A program made the position numbers and the translations under genes. Positions 1 through 9,283 of a DNA stretch of 64,000 nucleotides are shown piece after piece. Origin of the DNA: Pseudomonas cerasi (GTDB lineage: Bacteria; Pseudomonadota; Gammaproteobacteria; Pseudomonadales; Pseudomonadaceae); contig NZ_LT222319.1 of assembly GCF_900074915.1 (NCBI RefSeq), forward strand, positions 4,063,001 through 4,127,000, read 5' to 3'. A model generated the notes under the pieces. The model saw only the letters and a list, made by a program, of their open reading frames with translations, was not told where the DNA came from and did not search any database. How positions within the stretch are numbered: position 1 is the first letter of the stretch; the number at the start of each line of letters is the position of its first letter.

Positions 1-456
1 AGCCTTTTGCACGGTTTCACGGGCCTTGGCCATCTCGACCTGCTGCTTGAGGCTCTTGATTCGCGACTCGGCCTTGATCACCTGATCCTGCAGCAGGTTG
101 ACCTGCTTGCTGAACTGATCGGCCAGCGCCTGCTCCTGATCACGCAGGGCTTCGATTTCGGCAATCTTGTTTGCACATTCGACAGCCAGCGCTTCTTCAC
201 CCTTATCGAGGGCCTGCAGGGCGCGACCTTCCCAGTTGGCGATGCTGGTGGCGTGTTCTTCAAGACGCTGCGCCGAGAGTTTGTGCTTGGCCTTGATGGT
301 GATCAGCCCGTCGCGGGCCTTGACCAGCGCGTTCTCGGCGTCACGGATTTCCTGGTCCAGAATGCGGATGGCATTGGCGTCGGCAATCGACTCGCCCACT
401 TCGGAAGCGCCGCCACGGACAGCGGTCACCAGTTTTTTCCAGATACTTGTAGTCAT
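1..456 (-). CDS. PspA/IM30 family protein (YjfJ-like), 3' end outside window
   Basis: The minus-strand frame from the ATG at 456 reads without a stop to the window edge, giving 152 codons. It begins MTTSIWKKLVTAVRGGASE and continues as a charged, Ala/Glu/Lys-rich helix, as in PspA/IM30 coiled-coil proteins. These bind stressed inner membranes and maintain envelope integrity. GGAGA precedes the ATG. It follows a yjfI-like gene by 26 nt, the same order as E. coli yjfI-yjfJ, so it is probably YjfJ-like rather than the PspA of a pspABC operon. The family is usually about 220 to 235 aa, so roughly a third is missing from the window. Confidence 0.85.
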   Translation of the reverse strand, partial: MTTSIWKKLVTAVRGGASEVGESIADANAIRILDQEIRDAENALVKARDGLITIKAKHKLSAQRLEEHATSIANWEGRALQALDKGEEALAVECANKIAEIEALRDQEQALADQFSKQVNLLQDQVIKAESRIKSLKQQVEMAKARETVQKA

Positions 457-482
457 GAATGTTCTCCGCCTGACAGCGCTGT

Positions 483-1136
483 TCAGTAGATGAAATGATC
501 TTCAAAAGCATCGGCCGCACGGATCACGTTGTCCGCGAGTGTGAGGATTTCCTGCACGATTACAGTGAGCGAAGAGGCCGCGCTCAGTGCGCCGAACAGG
601 CAGTAGACTTCCTGACCGCCGCCCAGCTTTTCGATGCCGACCGACGACAGCGGAAACAGGTCGCGGCTGCGCAGGACAACGTCGTTGAACGCTTGCACGT
701 TCTTGATCTTGTTCACTTCGATCAAGGTCGCATCGGCGAGAATCTGCTCGCCTTCCACGGCGATGTAGATCGGCAGGTCGCCGTAGTCGGCCATGGTCAG
801 CCTGATTCCCGAGGCATCGCCCTCGGTCACATCGAGCTCGATCTTGCCGTTCGTCACCAGTTCCAGTTCGCTGAGTGCCTTCTGCAGAGAGCTGATGGTC
901 CAGTGGGTATTCTCGGTCATGAAGTCCTCCAGTTTTATTCTGTCGCCCAGAAAGGGCTGTCTTAAAGCTTTTTCGATCCCCCGCAAGGCATCGACATTTT
1001 CCGGCCGGATCCAGAATTCGCGCTTCACCAGCCCCGCCTCCTTGAGCCGCAGGCGCATTTCACGCATGTAATCGGTGGAGCTCTTGGACACCTTGGCCGG
1101 GACCGTTGCGTTATCGCCCTGGGATTTACGAGGCAT
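483..1136 (-). CDS. YjfI family protein (DUF2170)
   Basis: The 217-aa product has a basic N-terminal segment (residues 1-65, with MREMRLRLKEAG and a FWIRPENVDAL stretch) followed by a DUF2170-like acidic domain (about 70-215). The function of DUF2170 is unknown; it is repeatedly found next to YjfJ/PspA-like proteins, as here, where the PspA-like gene starts 26 nt downstream. The protein is longer than E. coli YjfI because of the N-terminal extension. No signal peptide or membrane segment is visible, so it is probably cytoplasmic. The family assignment rests on recall of the conserved C-terminal half and on synteny. Confidence 0.75.
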   Translation of the reverse strand: MPRKSQGDNATVPAKVSKSSTDYMREMRLRLKEAGLVKREFWIRPENVDALRGIEKALRQPFLGDRIKLEDFMTENTHWTISSLQKALSELELVTNGKIELDVTEGDASGIRLTMADYGDLPIYIAVEGEQILADATLIEVNKIKNVQAFNDVVLRSRDLFPLSSVGIEKLGGGQEVYCLFGALSAASSLTVIVQEILTLADNVIRAADAFEDHFIY

Positions 1137-1317
1137 TGGCGCTTCCCCTTGCTGCTGGCCGTGAATCAGGTAAGCAACGTATCAGATGTTTCTGAAGATA
1201 GATACGCATCACATGTGAGATTTTCAGGAGTCCATTCTTATCGTCGTTACACTACACGAGATGAATTCTGAAAACCGGATGGCTGAAACCCTGGTAACTG
1301 GATAAACGCCAGTCTCT

Positions 1318-1407
1318 GCAGGAGCGGGCTTGCTCGCGAAGGTGCCGGTACAATCCACGGAAAGAGACGTTGCAACCATCGCCTTCGCGAGCAAGCTCGC
1401 TCCCACG
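1318..1407. repeat. REP doublet (REPIN)
   Basis: Two inverted copies of a Pseudomonas REP sequence: ggagcgggcttgctcgcgaa near 1321 and its complement near 1382-1402. They agree at about 20 of 21 positions and are separated by about 40 nt. The element lies in the 394-nt gap between yjfI and pepN, which holds no other gene that I can support. Confidence 0.85.
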
Positions 1408-1452
1408 AGATGAGCGCATTGCGATGAGCGCTTTGAGCATTAGCATACAAAT

Positions 1453-1490
1453 CAAAAAAGGCGCTGTCCGCATCAGCAGACAGCGCCTTT
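1453..1490 (-). terminator. Rho-independent terminator of pepN
   Basis: On the minus strand GGCGCTGTC, a 10-nt loop and GACAGCGCC are followed by TTTTTTG. The hairpin lies about 40 nt past the pepN stop and is in the right orientation for it. Confidence 0.9.
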
Positions 1491-1530
1491 ATCACCCACG
1501 CAGTTCAGGCAATAGGCACAGTACAAACCC

Positions 1531-4212
1531 TTATTCAGCCAGGCTTTTGCTCACCACTTCATACACGTCCGCCGACAGTTTGCCGGAGGCGAGGATGCGC
1601 TCCAGCTCGGCCTTCATCAGCGCCTGACGGGCGCTGTCGTATTTGCGCCAGCGGGTCAGTGGTGCCAATTGACGAGAAGCGATCTGCGGGTTCAGCGCGT
1701 TCAGTTCGATCACCAGGTCCGCCAGGAAGCGGTAGCCGGAGCCATCAGCCGCGTGGAAGTTGACCAGGTTCTGCCCGGCGAAGGCACCGATCAGGGCACG
1801 CACCTTGTTCGGGTTCTTGATGCTGAAGGCCGGGTGTTTCATCAATTCCTGCACACGCTGCAGGCCGCCTGGCAGCGTGCTCGCCGCCTGGACGCTGAAC
1901 CACTGATCCATGACCAGAGCATTGCTCTTGAAGTTCTCGGCAAACACGGCGAGCGCCTTGTCGCGCTCGGCAGTGAACGGTGAATTGACCAGCACGGCCA
2001 GCGCAGTCAGGCGCTCGGTCATGTTGTCGCTGGTATCGAACTGATCAATGGTGGCTGCCAGCACCTCCGGCTTGCCGCTGAGCATCAGGTACGACAGCGC
2101 GATGTTCTGCAGGGCACGACGGGCGAAGTGAGCGGCTTCGGCCACATAAGGCGTGACCTTCGACACTTCACGGTTGGCCTGATAGCGCGCCAGCAGCCCA
2201 TCGAACAGCCCCTCTGCCAGTTGCTGACGGGCAAACTCGCGAGCAGCGTGAATGGCATCAACGTCGGCCACTTCACTGATTTCGGTCAGATAAGCTTCGC
2301 CCGGCAACGAGAGCATTTCCGCGACCATCGCCTGATCCAGGTCATCATCCGCCAGCACGGTACCCAGTGCAGTGATCAGACGCTGATCCATGACCAGTTT
2401 TTGGCCTTGCTGATGCTGGCCGATCAGTTCCTGCAATACCTGAACCGACAACTGCTGACCGGCATCCCAGCGATTGAAACCATCGCTGTCGTGCTGCATC
2501 AGGAACATCAGTTGGTCGCGGTCATACGGGAAGCTCAGCTTGACCGGCGCTGAGAAGCCGCGCAGCAGCGAAGGCAGCGGCTTTTCCGCGACATCGACGA
2601 AGGTGAAGGTCTGCTCGGCTTCAGTAACCGACAACACTCGTGAGGTGCCGGTCGCCGCCGTTTCGTTCGCCAGACGCAGGGCAATATCGCCACCCTTGCT
2701 GTCCAGCAGCCCCAGTTCAACCGGGATCACGAAAGGTTGCTTCTGATCGCCAGGCTGGCCTGGTGTGGTCGGGCAACTCTGGCGGAAGGTCAGGCTGTAG
2801 GTTTTGGCCGCAGCATCGTACGACTCGCTGACCGCCAGACGCGGCGTGCCCGCCTGGCTGTACCAGCGCTTGAACTGGGTCAGGTCGACGCCATTGGCGT
2901 CTTCCATGGCCTTGATGAAGTCGTCGCAGGTCACGGCCTGGCCATCGTGGCGTTCGAAATACAGATCGCTGCCCTTGCGGAAGCCTTCAGCACCCAGCAG
3001 GGTGTGAAGCATGCCGACCACTTCCGAACCCTTCTCGTACACGGTCAGGGTGTAGAAGTTGGAGATTTCGATGAAGCTGTCCGGACGCACGGCGTGCGCC
3101 ATCGGGCCTGCGTCCTCGGCGAACTGGTGGGTACGCAGGTAGGCAACGTCCTGGATACGCTTGACCGTGGCCGAGTTCATGTCGGCCGAGAAACCGGCGT
3201 CGCGGTACACCGTAAAGCCTTCCTTGAGCGACAGCTGGAACCAGTCACGGCAGGTCACGCGATTGCCCGACCAGTTGTGGAAGTATTCGTGGGCGACGAT
3301 CGCTTCGACACGCTGGTGTGCGGCATCGGTCGCCGTCTCGGCACGCGCCAGCACGGCACTGGAGTTGAAGATGTTGAGGCCCTTGTTCTCCATCGCGCCC
3401 ATGTTGAAGTCGTTGACCGCGACAATCATGAAGATGTCCAGATCGTACTCGCGACCGTAGGTCTCTTCGTCCCAACGCATGGACTTCTTCAGGCTAGTCA
3501 TGGCGTGCTGGCACTTGTCGATATTTTCCGGCTCGACGTAGATACGCAGGGTCACATTCCGCTCATTCATGGTGGTGAACGTGTCTTCGATACACCACAG
3601 ATCACCGGCCACCAGCGCGAACAGGTAGGCCGGTTTCATGAACGGGTCTTCCCAGGTCGCCCAGTGCCGACCACCCTCTTCTTCGCCGCTGGCCACCGGG
3701 TTGCCGTTGGACAGCAGGATCGGGAAGCCCTGCTTGTCGGCGCTGACGGTGGTGGTGAACTTGCTCATCACGTCAGGACGGTCGAGGTAATAGGTGATCT
3801 TGCGGAAGCCTTCGGCCTCGCACTGGGTGCAGAACATGCCGCTGGACTTGTACAGCCCTTCCAGCGCGGTGTTGGATTCCGGATGGATGCGCACGGTGCT
3901 GTCGACCGTAAAGCTTTCAGCCTGTGGGTGCAGGGTCAGGTGGTCGTCGGTCAGCTGATAATCCGCAGCGCTCAGCTCGACATCGCTCAGCTCGACATCG
4001 CTCAGTTTGACCGAGACCAGTTCCAGATGCTGACCATCCAGCACCAGCGGTGGCAGGCCTGCGCCACGCTCGGGGTTGCGGCGCATAACCAGTTGCGCGT
4101 GAACCAGCGAGTGGTCGTCGAACAGTTCGAAGGTCAGGTTCGTCTCATCGATGAGGTACTCGGGAGCCTGGTAATCCTTCAGGTAGATCATTTTCGGTTG
4201 TTCGGTGCGCAT
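1531..4212 (-). CDS. pepN: Aminopeptidase N
   Basis: This 893-aa zinc metallopeptidase of family M1 releases N-terminal residues from peptides in the cytoplasm. The exopeptidase motif GAMEN is at 272-276. The zinc site HEYFH is at 308-312, with the third ligand Glu in LKEGF at about 331. The length fits gammaproteobacterial PepN (about 870-890 aa). The N-terminus MRTEQPK is kept as start because the following IYLKDYQAPEYLIDE is the conserved beginning of the family. One oddity is an exact 15-bp tandem duplication (3971-4000) that repeats SDVEL at residues 71-80 in the N-terminal beta domain without breaking the frame. A terminator follows the gene. Confidence 0.97.
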   Translation of the reverse strand: MRTEQPKMIYLKDYQAPEYLIDETNLTFELFDDHSLVHAQLVMRRNPERGAGLPPLVLDGQHLELVSVKLSDVELSDVELSAADYQLTDDHLTLHPQAESFTVDSTVRIHPESNTALEGLYKSSGMFCTQCEAEGFRKITYYLDRPDVMSKFTTTVSADKQGFPILLSNGNPVASGEEEGGRHWATWEDPFMKPAYLFALVAGDLWCIEDTFTTMNERNVTLRIYVEPENIDKCQHAMTSLKKSMRWDEETYGREYDLDIFMIVAVNDFNMGAMENKGLNIFNSSAVLARAETATDAAHQRVEAIVAHEYFHNWSGNRVTCRDWFQLSLKEGFTVYRDAGFSADMNSATVKRIQDVAYLRTHQFAEDAGPMAHAVRPDSFIEISNFYTLTVYEKGSEVVGMLHTLLGAEGFRKGSDLYFERHDGQAVTCDDFIKAMEDANGVDLTQFKRWYSQAGTPRLAVSESYDAAAKTYSLTFRQSCPTTPGQPGDQKQPFVIPVELGLLDSKGGDIALRLANETAATGTSRVLSVTEAEQTFTFVDVAEKPLPSLLRGFSAPVKLSFPYDRDQLMFLMQHDSDGFNRWDAGQQLSVQVLQELIGQHQQGQKLVMDQRLITALGTVLADDDLDQAMVAEMLSLPGEAYLTEISEVADVDAIHAAREFARQQLAEGLFDGLLARYQANREVSKVTPYVAEAAHFARRALQNIALSYLMLSGKPEVLAATIDQFDTSDNMTERLTALAVLVNSPFTAERDKALAVFAENFKSNALVMDQWFSVQAASTLPGGLQRVQELMKHPAFSIKNPNKVRALIGAFAGQNLVNFHAADGSGYRFLADLVIELNALNPQIASRQLAPLTRWRKYDSARQALMKAELERILASGKLSADVYEVVSKSLAE

Positions 4213-4224
4213 GCTGGAATCCTT

Positions 4225-5058
4225 CTACTGATGCACGGCCAGCTGATAGGCCGTGTACTTGCGAATATTGATCACGCCGGTGTCGAAAATCAGGTATTGG
4301 CCCTTGATCCCCAGCAGCGTGCCTTCGGCAATCGGGTTCTTGTCCAGATTGAAGCTGACAATCTTGGTCGGATACGCCTCGACCGGGTAACGAAACTCGA
4401 CAGGCTCGGCGTCATGTAGCAATTGGATGGCCTGCAGCCCGAATCGTTCTTGCAATCCCAGCAGCCCTGCGCCGCAACTGTCGAACAGCTCCTGGCGAAT
4501 GGCCTTGAGATCGACGGGTTGAGCGTCACCCTTGAGCAAGGCACGCCAGTTGGTACGATCGGCCACCTGGCTGCGCAGCAGGTCTTCGACGAAGCCGGAC
4601 TGTTGGCGGGTTGCTACGCGCAGGATCGGCAGAGCCTGGCTTGCACCCTGGTCCAGCCAGCGGGTCGGCAACTGCGTTGAGCGGGTAATACCAACCTTCA
4701 CGCCTGACGAATTGGCCAGGTAAACGATGTGATCGGTCATGCAGAACTGCTCGCCCCACGCCGGATCACGGCAGGTGCCCTGGTCGTGATGGCATTTTTC
4801 CGGGCTCATGATGCACAGGTCGCACTGCGCCAGCTTGAGCATGCACGGGTAGCAGTAACCCTGGCTGTAGCTGGACTTGGTCTTGCGCCCGCAATGACTG
4901 CAATGAATGGCGCCGAGAAACTCCAGACGCAGCGTCTTGCCGATCAGCGGGTTGACTGCTATCTCGGTGTCGCCCAGGCGAAAAGCGTATTGCACACACG
5001 ACGTGTCATCCTGACGCGCCGACATTTTGTTGACTGCTCCGCGACCAATTTCGATCAA
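4225..5058 (-). CDS. DUF2797 family protein with cysteine clusters
   Basis: Function unknown. The sequence shows Cys-x2-Cys pairs typical of a zinc-binding protein (CSHCGRK, CYPC, CDLC), then CHHDQGTC, followed by a region HIVYLANSSGVKVGITR that resembles a GIY-YIG-type core. Three starts are possible. An ATG at 5115 lies inside yeaC. A TTG at 5058 overlaps the yeaC stop (TTGA) and gives MIEIGRG, which matches what I recall of homologues. An ATG at 5025 has GGAG 11 nt upstream. I prefer the TTG start (277 aa), with moderate certainty. It lies between yeaC and pepN on the same strand and is probably translationally coupled to yeaC. Confidence 0.85.
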   Translation of the reverse strand: MIEIGRGAVNKMSARQDDTSCVQYAFRLGDTEIAVNPLIGKTLRLEFLGAIHCSHCGRKTKSSYSQGYCYPCMLKLAQCDLCIMSPEKCHHDQGTCRDPAWGEQFCMTDHIVYLANSSGVKVGITRSTQLPTRWLDQGASQALPILRVATRQQSGFVEDLLRSQVADRTNWRALLKGDAQPVDLKAIRQELFDSCGAGLLGLQERFGLQAIQLLHDAEPVEFRYPVEAYPTKIVSFNLDKNPIAEGTLLGIKGQYLIFDTGVINIRKYTAYQLAVHQ

Positions 5059-5315
5059 TGAATAGCATCCGATTTGAACAGGATATTGGGCACCGGGGCC
5101 GATTTCGAGGCGCATTCCTGCGGCCCCATGTAGCCCGTGCGCTGGTCTTCCGGCAGGTTCTGCGCTTCCCAGGCGATCAGCGCCTGCAGGGACAGTTCAC
5201 GCTGCTCTTGAGTGAGCTTGCGACCGTCGGACCATTTGCCGATTTCCACAGCCAGTTTCAGGCTCTCGTAGATATCCGGGGTGATGTTTTCGATCATTTC
5301 TATAAAAGACGACAT
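5055..5315 (-). CDS. YeaC family protein (DUF1315)
   Basis: Small cytoplasmic protein of 86 aa beginning MSSFIEMIENITPDIYESLK, characteristic of the YeaC/DUF1315 family, whose function is unknown. The ATG at 5315 has GGAG six nt upstream, so I take it over the longer open frame that extends into the rhomboid gene. Its stop overlaps the proposed TTG start of the DUF2797 gene, and the rhomboid gene ends 28 nt upstream, so the genes probably share transcripts. Confidence 0.88.
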   Translation of the reverse strand: MSSFIEMIENITPDIYESLKLAVEIGKWSDGRKLTQEQRELSLQALIAWEAQNLPEDQRTGYMGPQECASKSAPVPNILFKSDAIH

Positions 5316-5343
5316 GGCGCACTCCAGAAAATAGCGGGTAATT

Positions 5344-6216
5344 CTAGGCCTTGCGGCGTGCAATCGCACCACCCAGCAGCCCGGTGACACAACCGATGAT
5401 CAGCCCGCCGACATGCGCACCGTTGGCGATCTCGCCGAAGCCGAGCATGCTCACCAGCCCAGACAGGCACAGCGCCAGCCAGACCAGCATCATGATCAAC
5501 ACCCCGCGCGGCAGGCGATAGACCGGGTTGGGCGCCAGCATCTGGAAAATCCAGCAATGCCCGAGCAGGCCATACAGCACGCCGGACAGTCCGCCAAACA
5601 GGCTTGGGCCGCTGAACAGGTACTGCACGTAATTTGAGACCGACGAGAACAGCAAGGTCAGCAACAGCAACGACAGGCTGCCCTGACGAATTTCAATCCG
5701 CCGCCCCAGCTCCCAGAACCACATGCCGTTCATGGCCAGGTGCAGGATGCCGAAGTGGATCAGCATGGGCGAAATGATGCGCCACCACTGCCCGGACGCG
5801 AGGCTTTCGGACAATGGCAGAAACGTTGCGTACTCGCCATTGATGCGGAAATCCTGAAAGGTCAGCCAGCGGACGGCCTCAAGGTTATCGCCTAGCAGCG
5901 TCAAGCCGGCCACCAGCAAGGTGACCAGCAACACCAGGGCCGTCACCGGACTGCTGCGTAACTGCTCGATCAGGCCGGGCGGCTTGTAGGTGGAGTTCAC
6001 GGTGTCTTGCGCCAGTTGAACGTGCTCGTCGCCTTCGGGGAAGCGCGTGTACAACTCGCGCACTTCTTCGACCAGTCGCGGCGCGTCCGGCACCCACAGG
6101 ACTTGCTCGCCAGCCTCTTCACTGACTCGGTGAGGAATCTGCAAGCGCAGCAACAACCTGATAAAACCGCTCAGGTCGGTGCTCAGCGGCAAGCGCAGGA
6201 CAGCTACAGGACTCAT
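5344..6216 (-). CDS. Rhomboid family intramembrane serine protease
   Basis: GlpG-type rhomboid of 290 aa. The cytoplasmic N-terminal domain (1-85) resembles the GlpG N-domain and is followed by about six membrane helices. Catalytic signatures are visible: HxxxN in HLAMNGMW (about 159-163), the nucleophile in GGLSGVLYG (Ser about 211) and the histidine in NGAHVGGL (about 268). Such proteases cleave membrane proteins within the bilayer. I chose the ATG at 6216; an in-frame TTG at 6222 overlaps the previous stop. The gene follows the phosphoesterase by 2 nt and is probably co-transcribed with nadK upstream and yeaC downstream. Confidence 0.93.
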   Translation of the reverse strand: MSPVAVLRLPLSTDLSGFIRLLLRLQIPHRVSEEAGEQVLWVPDAPRLVEEVRELYTRFPEGDEHVQLAQDTVNSTYKPPGLIEQLRSSPVTALVLLVTLLVAGLTLLGDNLEAVRWLTFQDFRINGEYATFLPLSESLASGQWWRIISPMLIHFGILHLAMNGMWFWELGRRIEIRQGSLSLLLLTLLFSSVSNYVQYLFSGPSLFGGLSGVLYGLLGHCWIFQMLAPNPVYRLPRGVLIMMLVWLALCLSGLVSMLGFGEIANGAHVGGLIIGCVTGLLGGAIARRKA

Positions 6217-6218
6217 TC

Positions 6219-7184
6219 TCAAACCTCGGGACGCTGCACATCTACCCAGACGAATTTGTCCGGATCGATTTGTGTTTCCTGGTCCAGCCGATAGGCGACC
6301 AGTTTGCCGTAGAGCACGGCGCTGTAATCCAGACAGGCCAGGTTAGGCCGGATGGGCGCAGGGATGCCGCTGCGCCAGTAATGACCGACAAACAGCAGCG
6401 GCTCATTGATGCCATACCGCAGCAACGCGTTTTTTTCCGATGTGGACAGCGGCGTCTTGGCAACCCCTTCGGGCAAGGCGTCCGGCTGAAAGACCACGTC
6501 GCCATAGGTTTGCGGATCATCCTCCCAGAATTTGGTGCGGAAGAATTCGCGGGTCAGTCCATCACCGCCAGTCAGGGTCAGGCCATGCGGCAGACGCATG
6601 TCGGTGCCACGCAGCAGACGGTTGAAGACATTACTGGCGAAGCTGCCGGGTATTGCCGATGCCTGGACGAAATGCTTGTCGATACACCCCGTACCATGCA
6701 GGCCACGCAGCGGATCGATCAGGGTCGCATCCCAGCAGGCATGCACGACCCTGAAGCGACCGGCATCGAGGTACAGCGGTAACTCGTAGAACCAATTGAC
6801 GAACTCGCTCCACTCATCCGGATACTGCTCGAACTGCGCCAGGGTCTCGCCGATCAGCCGCGCATGACGCGGGGTGTGCTCGCGCACGAACTGGTGACCG
6901 CTTTCGGACAGGGCCGGCGTCACCCAGCCCAGCGCGTTGAACTCGTGGTTGCCCATGATGCACAACGCCTGACCGGCCTGAACCATGTCGCGAACAATGT
7001 GCAGCGATTCGCGAATGCGCGGGCCGCGGTCGATGATGTCGCCGAGGAAGATGACGATGCGCTCGGGATGGCGCCAAACGCCAGCCTGCAGACGGTAACC
7101 GAGAAGCTCTAGCAAGTGCTCAAGGGTATTGGCACACCCGTGCACGTCACCGATCAGATCATAGCCACGCGCCGGATCGAGCAT
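6219..7184 (-). CDS. Metallophosphoesterase (calcineurin-like)
   Basis: Product of 321 aa with the ordered dimetal phosphoesterase motifs GDVHG (about 12-16), GDIIDRGP (about 48-55) and GNHE (about 77-80). These place it in the calcineurin-like/PrpE-ApaH superfamily. The substrate is not evident; symmetrical diadenosine tetraphosphatase and protein phosphatase activities both occur in relatives. Its ATG overlaps the nadK stop (TAATG), so translation is coupled to NAD kinase. No signal peptide is seen, so it is cytoplasmic. Confidence 0.9.
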   Translation of the reverse strand: MLDPARGYDLIGDVHGCANTLEHLLELLGYRLQAGVWRHPERIVIFLGDIIDRGPRIRESLHIVRDMVQAGQALCIMGNHEFNALGWVTPALSESGHQFVREHTPRHARLIGETLAQFEQYPDEWSEFVNWFYELPLYLDAGRFRVVHACWDATLIDPLRGLHGTGCIDKHFVQASAIPGSFASNVFNRLLRGTDMRLPHGLTLTGGDGLTREFFRTKFWEDDPQTYGDVVFQPDALPEGVAKTPLSTSEKNALLRYGINEPLLFVGHYWRSGIPAPIRPNLACLDYSAVLYGKLVAYRLDQETQIDPDKFVWVDVQRPEV

Positions 7185-8074
7185 TAATCGCCCCCGCCGC
7201 CGAGCTTGCTGCCCCAGCCGAGCTTGGTGCGGCAGACCTCGTAATAATTGTGATCCAACGGATGGATCAGACGCAGTTTCTGCGGTTTCTTGCTGACCGT
7301 AATGGTGTCACCCGGTGCACAGGTGAAGTGATTCTGACCGTCGCACGACACTTGCGGGTAAATGGTCATGTCCTTGGACACCACGATTTTCAGCTCGCTG
7401 TTGCCGTCGACCACGATGGGCCGCCCGGACAGGGTATGCGGGTACATCGGCACGATGACGATGGCGTCGAGCTTGGGGTGCATGATCGGCCCGCCCGCAG
7501 ACAGCGCGTAGGCCGTCGATCCGGTCGGCGTGGCGACGATCAGGCCGTCGGCCTTCTGACTGCACACGAACTGACCGTCGATGTAGATCTCGAATTCGAT
7601 CATGCGCGTGGACTTGCCAGGGTGCAGCACCACGTCGTTGAGCGCATCGCCCTGACCGATGGCCTCGCCGTGGCGACGCACTTCGGCCTGGAGCAGAAAG
7701 CGGTTTTCAACCAGGTAATGCCCGTCGAGCACTTCGGCACATTTGACCTCCAGCTCGTCGGGACGGATGTCGGTCAGAAAGCCCAGGCTGCCACGGTTGA
7801 TGCCCAGCACCGGAACGTTATGCCGAGCCAGCGCCCGCGCTGCGCCCAGCAGGCTGCCGTCGCCGCCGACCACAATGACCATGTCGCAGACCTCGCCGAG
7901 CATCTTGCGCGATGAGGTCTGCAGGCCATGACCGGGCAGGACCTCGGCGATTGTCTCTTCGAGAATGACGTGCAGGTGGCGGTCCAGCAGGAATCTCTTG
8001 AGTCGGCGAACGGTCTCGAGCACCTGAACACTGCCCAGGCGACCGATGATGCCGATATTGCGAAATTGCTCCAT
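7184..8074 (-). CDS. nadK: NAD kinase
   Basis: ATP-NAD kinase of 296 aa that phosphorylates NAD to NADP in the cytoplasm. The diagnostic GGDGS is at 70-74, NDVVLHPG lies mid-protein, and TPTGSTAYALSAGGP contacts the nucleotide. The length is typical of the proteobacterial enzyme. The ATG at 8074 starts MEQFRNIGIIGR, a normal beginning. It heads the leftward cluster and overlaps the phosphoesterase gene. The 141-nt gap upstream separates it from the diguanylate cyclase. Confidence 0.97.
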   Translation of the reverse strand: MEQFRNIGIIGRLGSVQVLETVRRLKRFLLDRHLHVILEETIAEVLPGHGLQTSSRKMLGEVCDMVIVVGGDGSLLGAARALARHNVPVLGINRGSLGFLTDIRPDELEVKCAEVLDGHYLVENRFLLQAEVRRHGEAIGQGDALNDVVLHPGKSTRMIEFEIYIDGQFVCSQKADGLIVATPTGSTAYALSAGGPIMHPKLDAIVIVPMYPHTLSGRPIVVDGNSELKIVVSKDMTIYPQVSCDGQNHFTCAPGDTITVSKKPQKLRLIHPLDHNYYEVCRTKLGWGSKLGGGGD

Positions 8075-8215
8075 GAGGCTCCTGCTGCGGGTTCGATACG
8101 ACTTTAAAAACGTGATTATGGGCGAAAGGGCCTGACAGCAGCAAACCGGGGTTTAAAAAGGGTTTCGCGGACCTTGCAACAGGGTATGGGCAGCACGCTA
8201 AAATCCGATGCCTGC

Positions 8216-9283
8216 CTACCGTGTCAGAGCGCGGGTTTTATCGCATTCCACACTGACGCCGCCCGCTCGATGGCCGCCTATCTGCGCACCTCGCCAGAAT
8301 GCCCGGTCCTTGCCGCCCCGCTTGGCCTGATACAAATTGATGTCGGCAGTCTTGAGCACTTCCGAGCTGTCCACTGCCGCTGGGATGTCGGCCAGCCCGG
8401 CACTGCAGGTCAGCGGGCTGACAGCGAGTGATTTTCTGATGCAGTCCAGCAGGTTCAGCACATATTCCCGAGCTTCATCTTCACTGCACATTGGCAGGAT
8501 CACGCCGAACTCCTCTCCGCCCATGCGTCCGAAGGCGAGACTGCCCACAGTCTTTTGCAGGCAGCCAGCCATCACGCGAAGTGCCTGATCACCGGCGTCG
8601 TGGCCAAATTGATCATTGATGGTTTTGAAGTCATCAATATCGAGCATCAGAAAATAACCCGCGGAGTTATTCAGCACATGTTTATCCAGTGCCTGCATCA
8701 GTGCCCGGCGATTCAATATGGCGGTCAGGTCATCGGTCAGCGACAGTTCGCGAAACTGATGTTCCAGACTCAATACCGTACGAAGTGTGCGCGTGTAAGT
8801 GTGATTCATCACACTGCCCAGACTGACCGACGTGATAAAGAACAGTGTCATGAACAGAGTCGCGACACTGTCCGTGTCCAATCCTTGAGCGGGAGAGAGA
8901 ATACACCAGGCGAGTACCGCGACCAGAAGATAATCCCGTGTATACACCACTAACAATGTCGAACACAGGATAATCATCACGGCGACCGAGAGTGACCAGT
9001 TGATGTCCATCCCGGTGCGCAAATGGCCCGCCCTTGAAAAGCACAGTGCCACAATGATCACGAATGTCATGCTCATACATCGCCAGACTCTGAAGTCGAC
9101 CGCGCGGTATTGCAAGGCGCACGCCCCCAGCAGGCCAAGGGTCAGCAGCATTTCCGGCAGACCGAATTGCAGATACGGCGTGACCGACAGAACAACCAGC
9201 CAACAAACGATGGCAATACATTGCACACGGGCAATGGCGGGTGAGAGCAGTTGTTTTATCCGGGCCTGCATATCACCGTTCAT
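8216..9283 (-). CDS. Membrane diguanylate cyclase (GGDEF domain)
   Basis: Predicted to make cyclic-di-GMP from GTP. The 355-aa protein has about six hydrophobic helices in residues 22-165 (a membrane sensor of unknown ligand), a short linker and a C-terminal GGDEF domain (about 175-330). The active-site motif is GGEEF at 255-259, a functional variant. The allosteric RxxD inhibitory site expected just upstream is absent (TVGS instead), so product inhibition is probably weak. The start ATG at 9283 has CTGGAG 7 nt upstream. About 25 C-terminal residues beyond the domain are unremarkable. Confidence 0.92.
   Translation of the reverse strand: MNGDMQARIKQLLSPAIARVQCIAIVCWLVVLSVTPYLQFGLPEMLLTLGLLGACALQYRAVDFRVWRCMSMTFVIIVALCFSRAGHLRTGMDINWSLSVAVMIILCSTLLVVYTRDYLLVAVLAWCILSPAQGLDTDSVATLFMTLFFITSVSLGSVMNHTYTRTLRTVLSLEHQFRELSLTDDLTAILNRRALMQALDKHVLNNSAGYFLMLDIDDFKTINDQFGHDAGDQALRVMAGCLQKTVGSLAFGRMGGEEFGVILPMCSEDEAREYVLNLLDCIRKSLAVSPLTCSAGLADIPAAVDSSEVLKTADINLYQAKRGGKDRAFWRGAQIGGHRAGGVSVECDKTRALTR

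Noticed and set aside
2737..4419. 560-codon open frame on the plus strand
   Set aside because: It is antisense to pepN and exists because of the GC-rich third positions of that gene; no family features.
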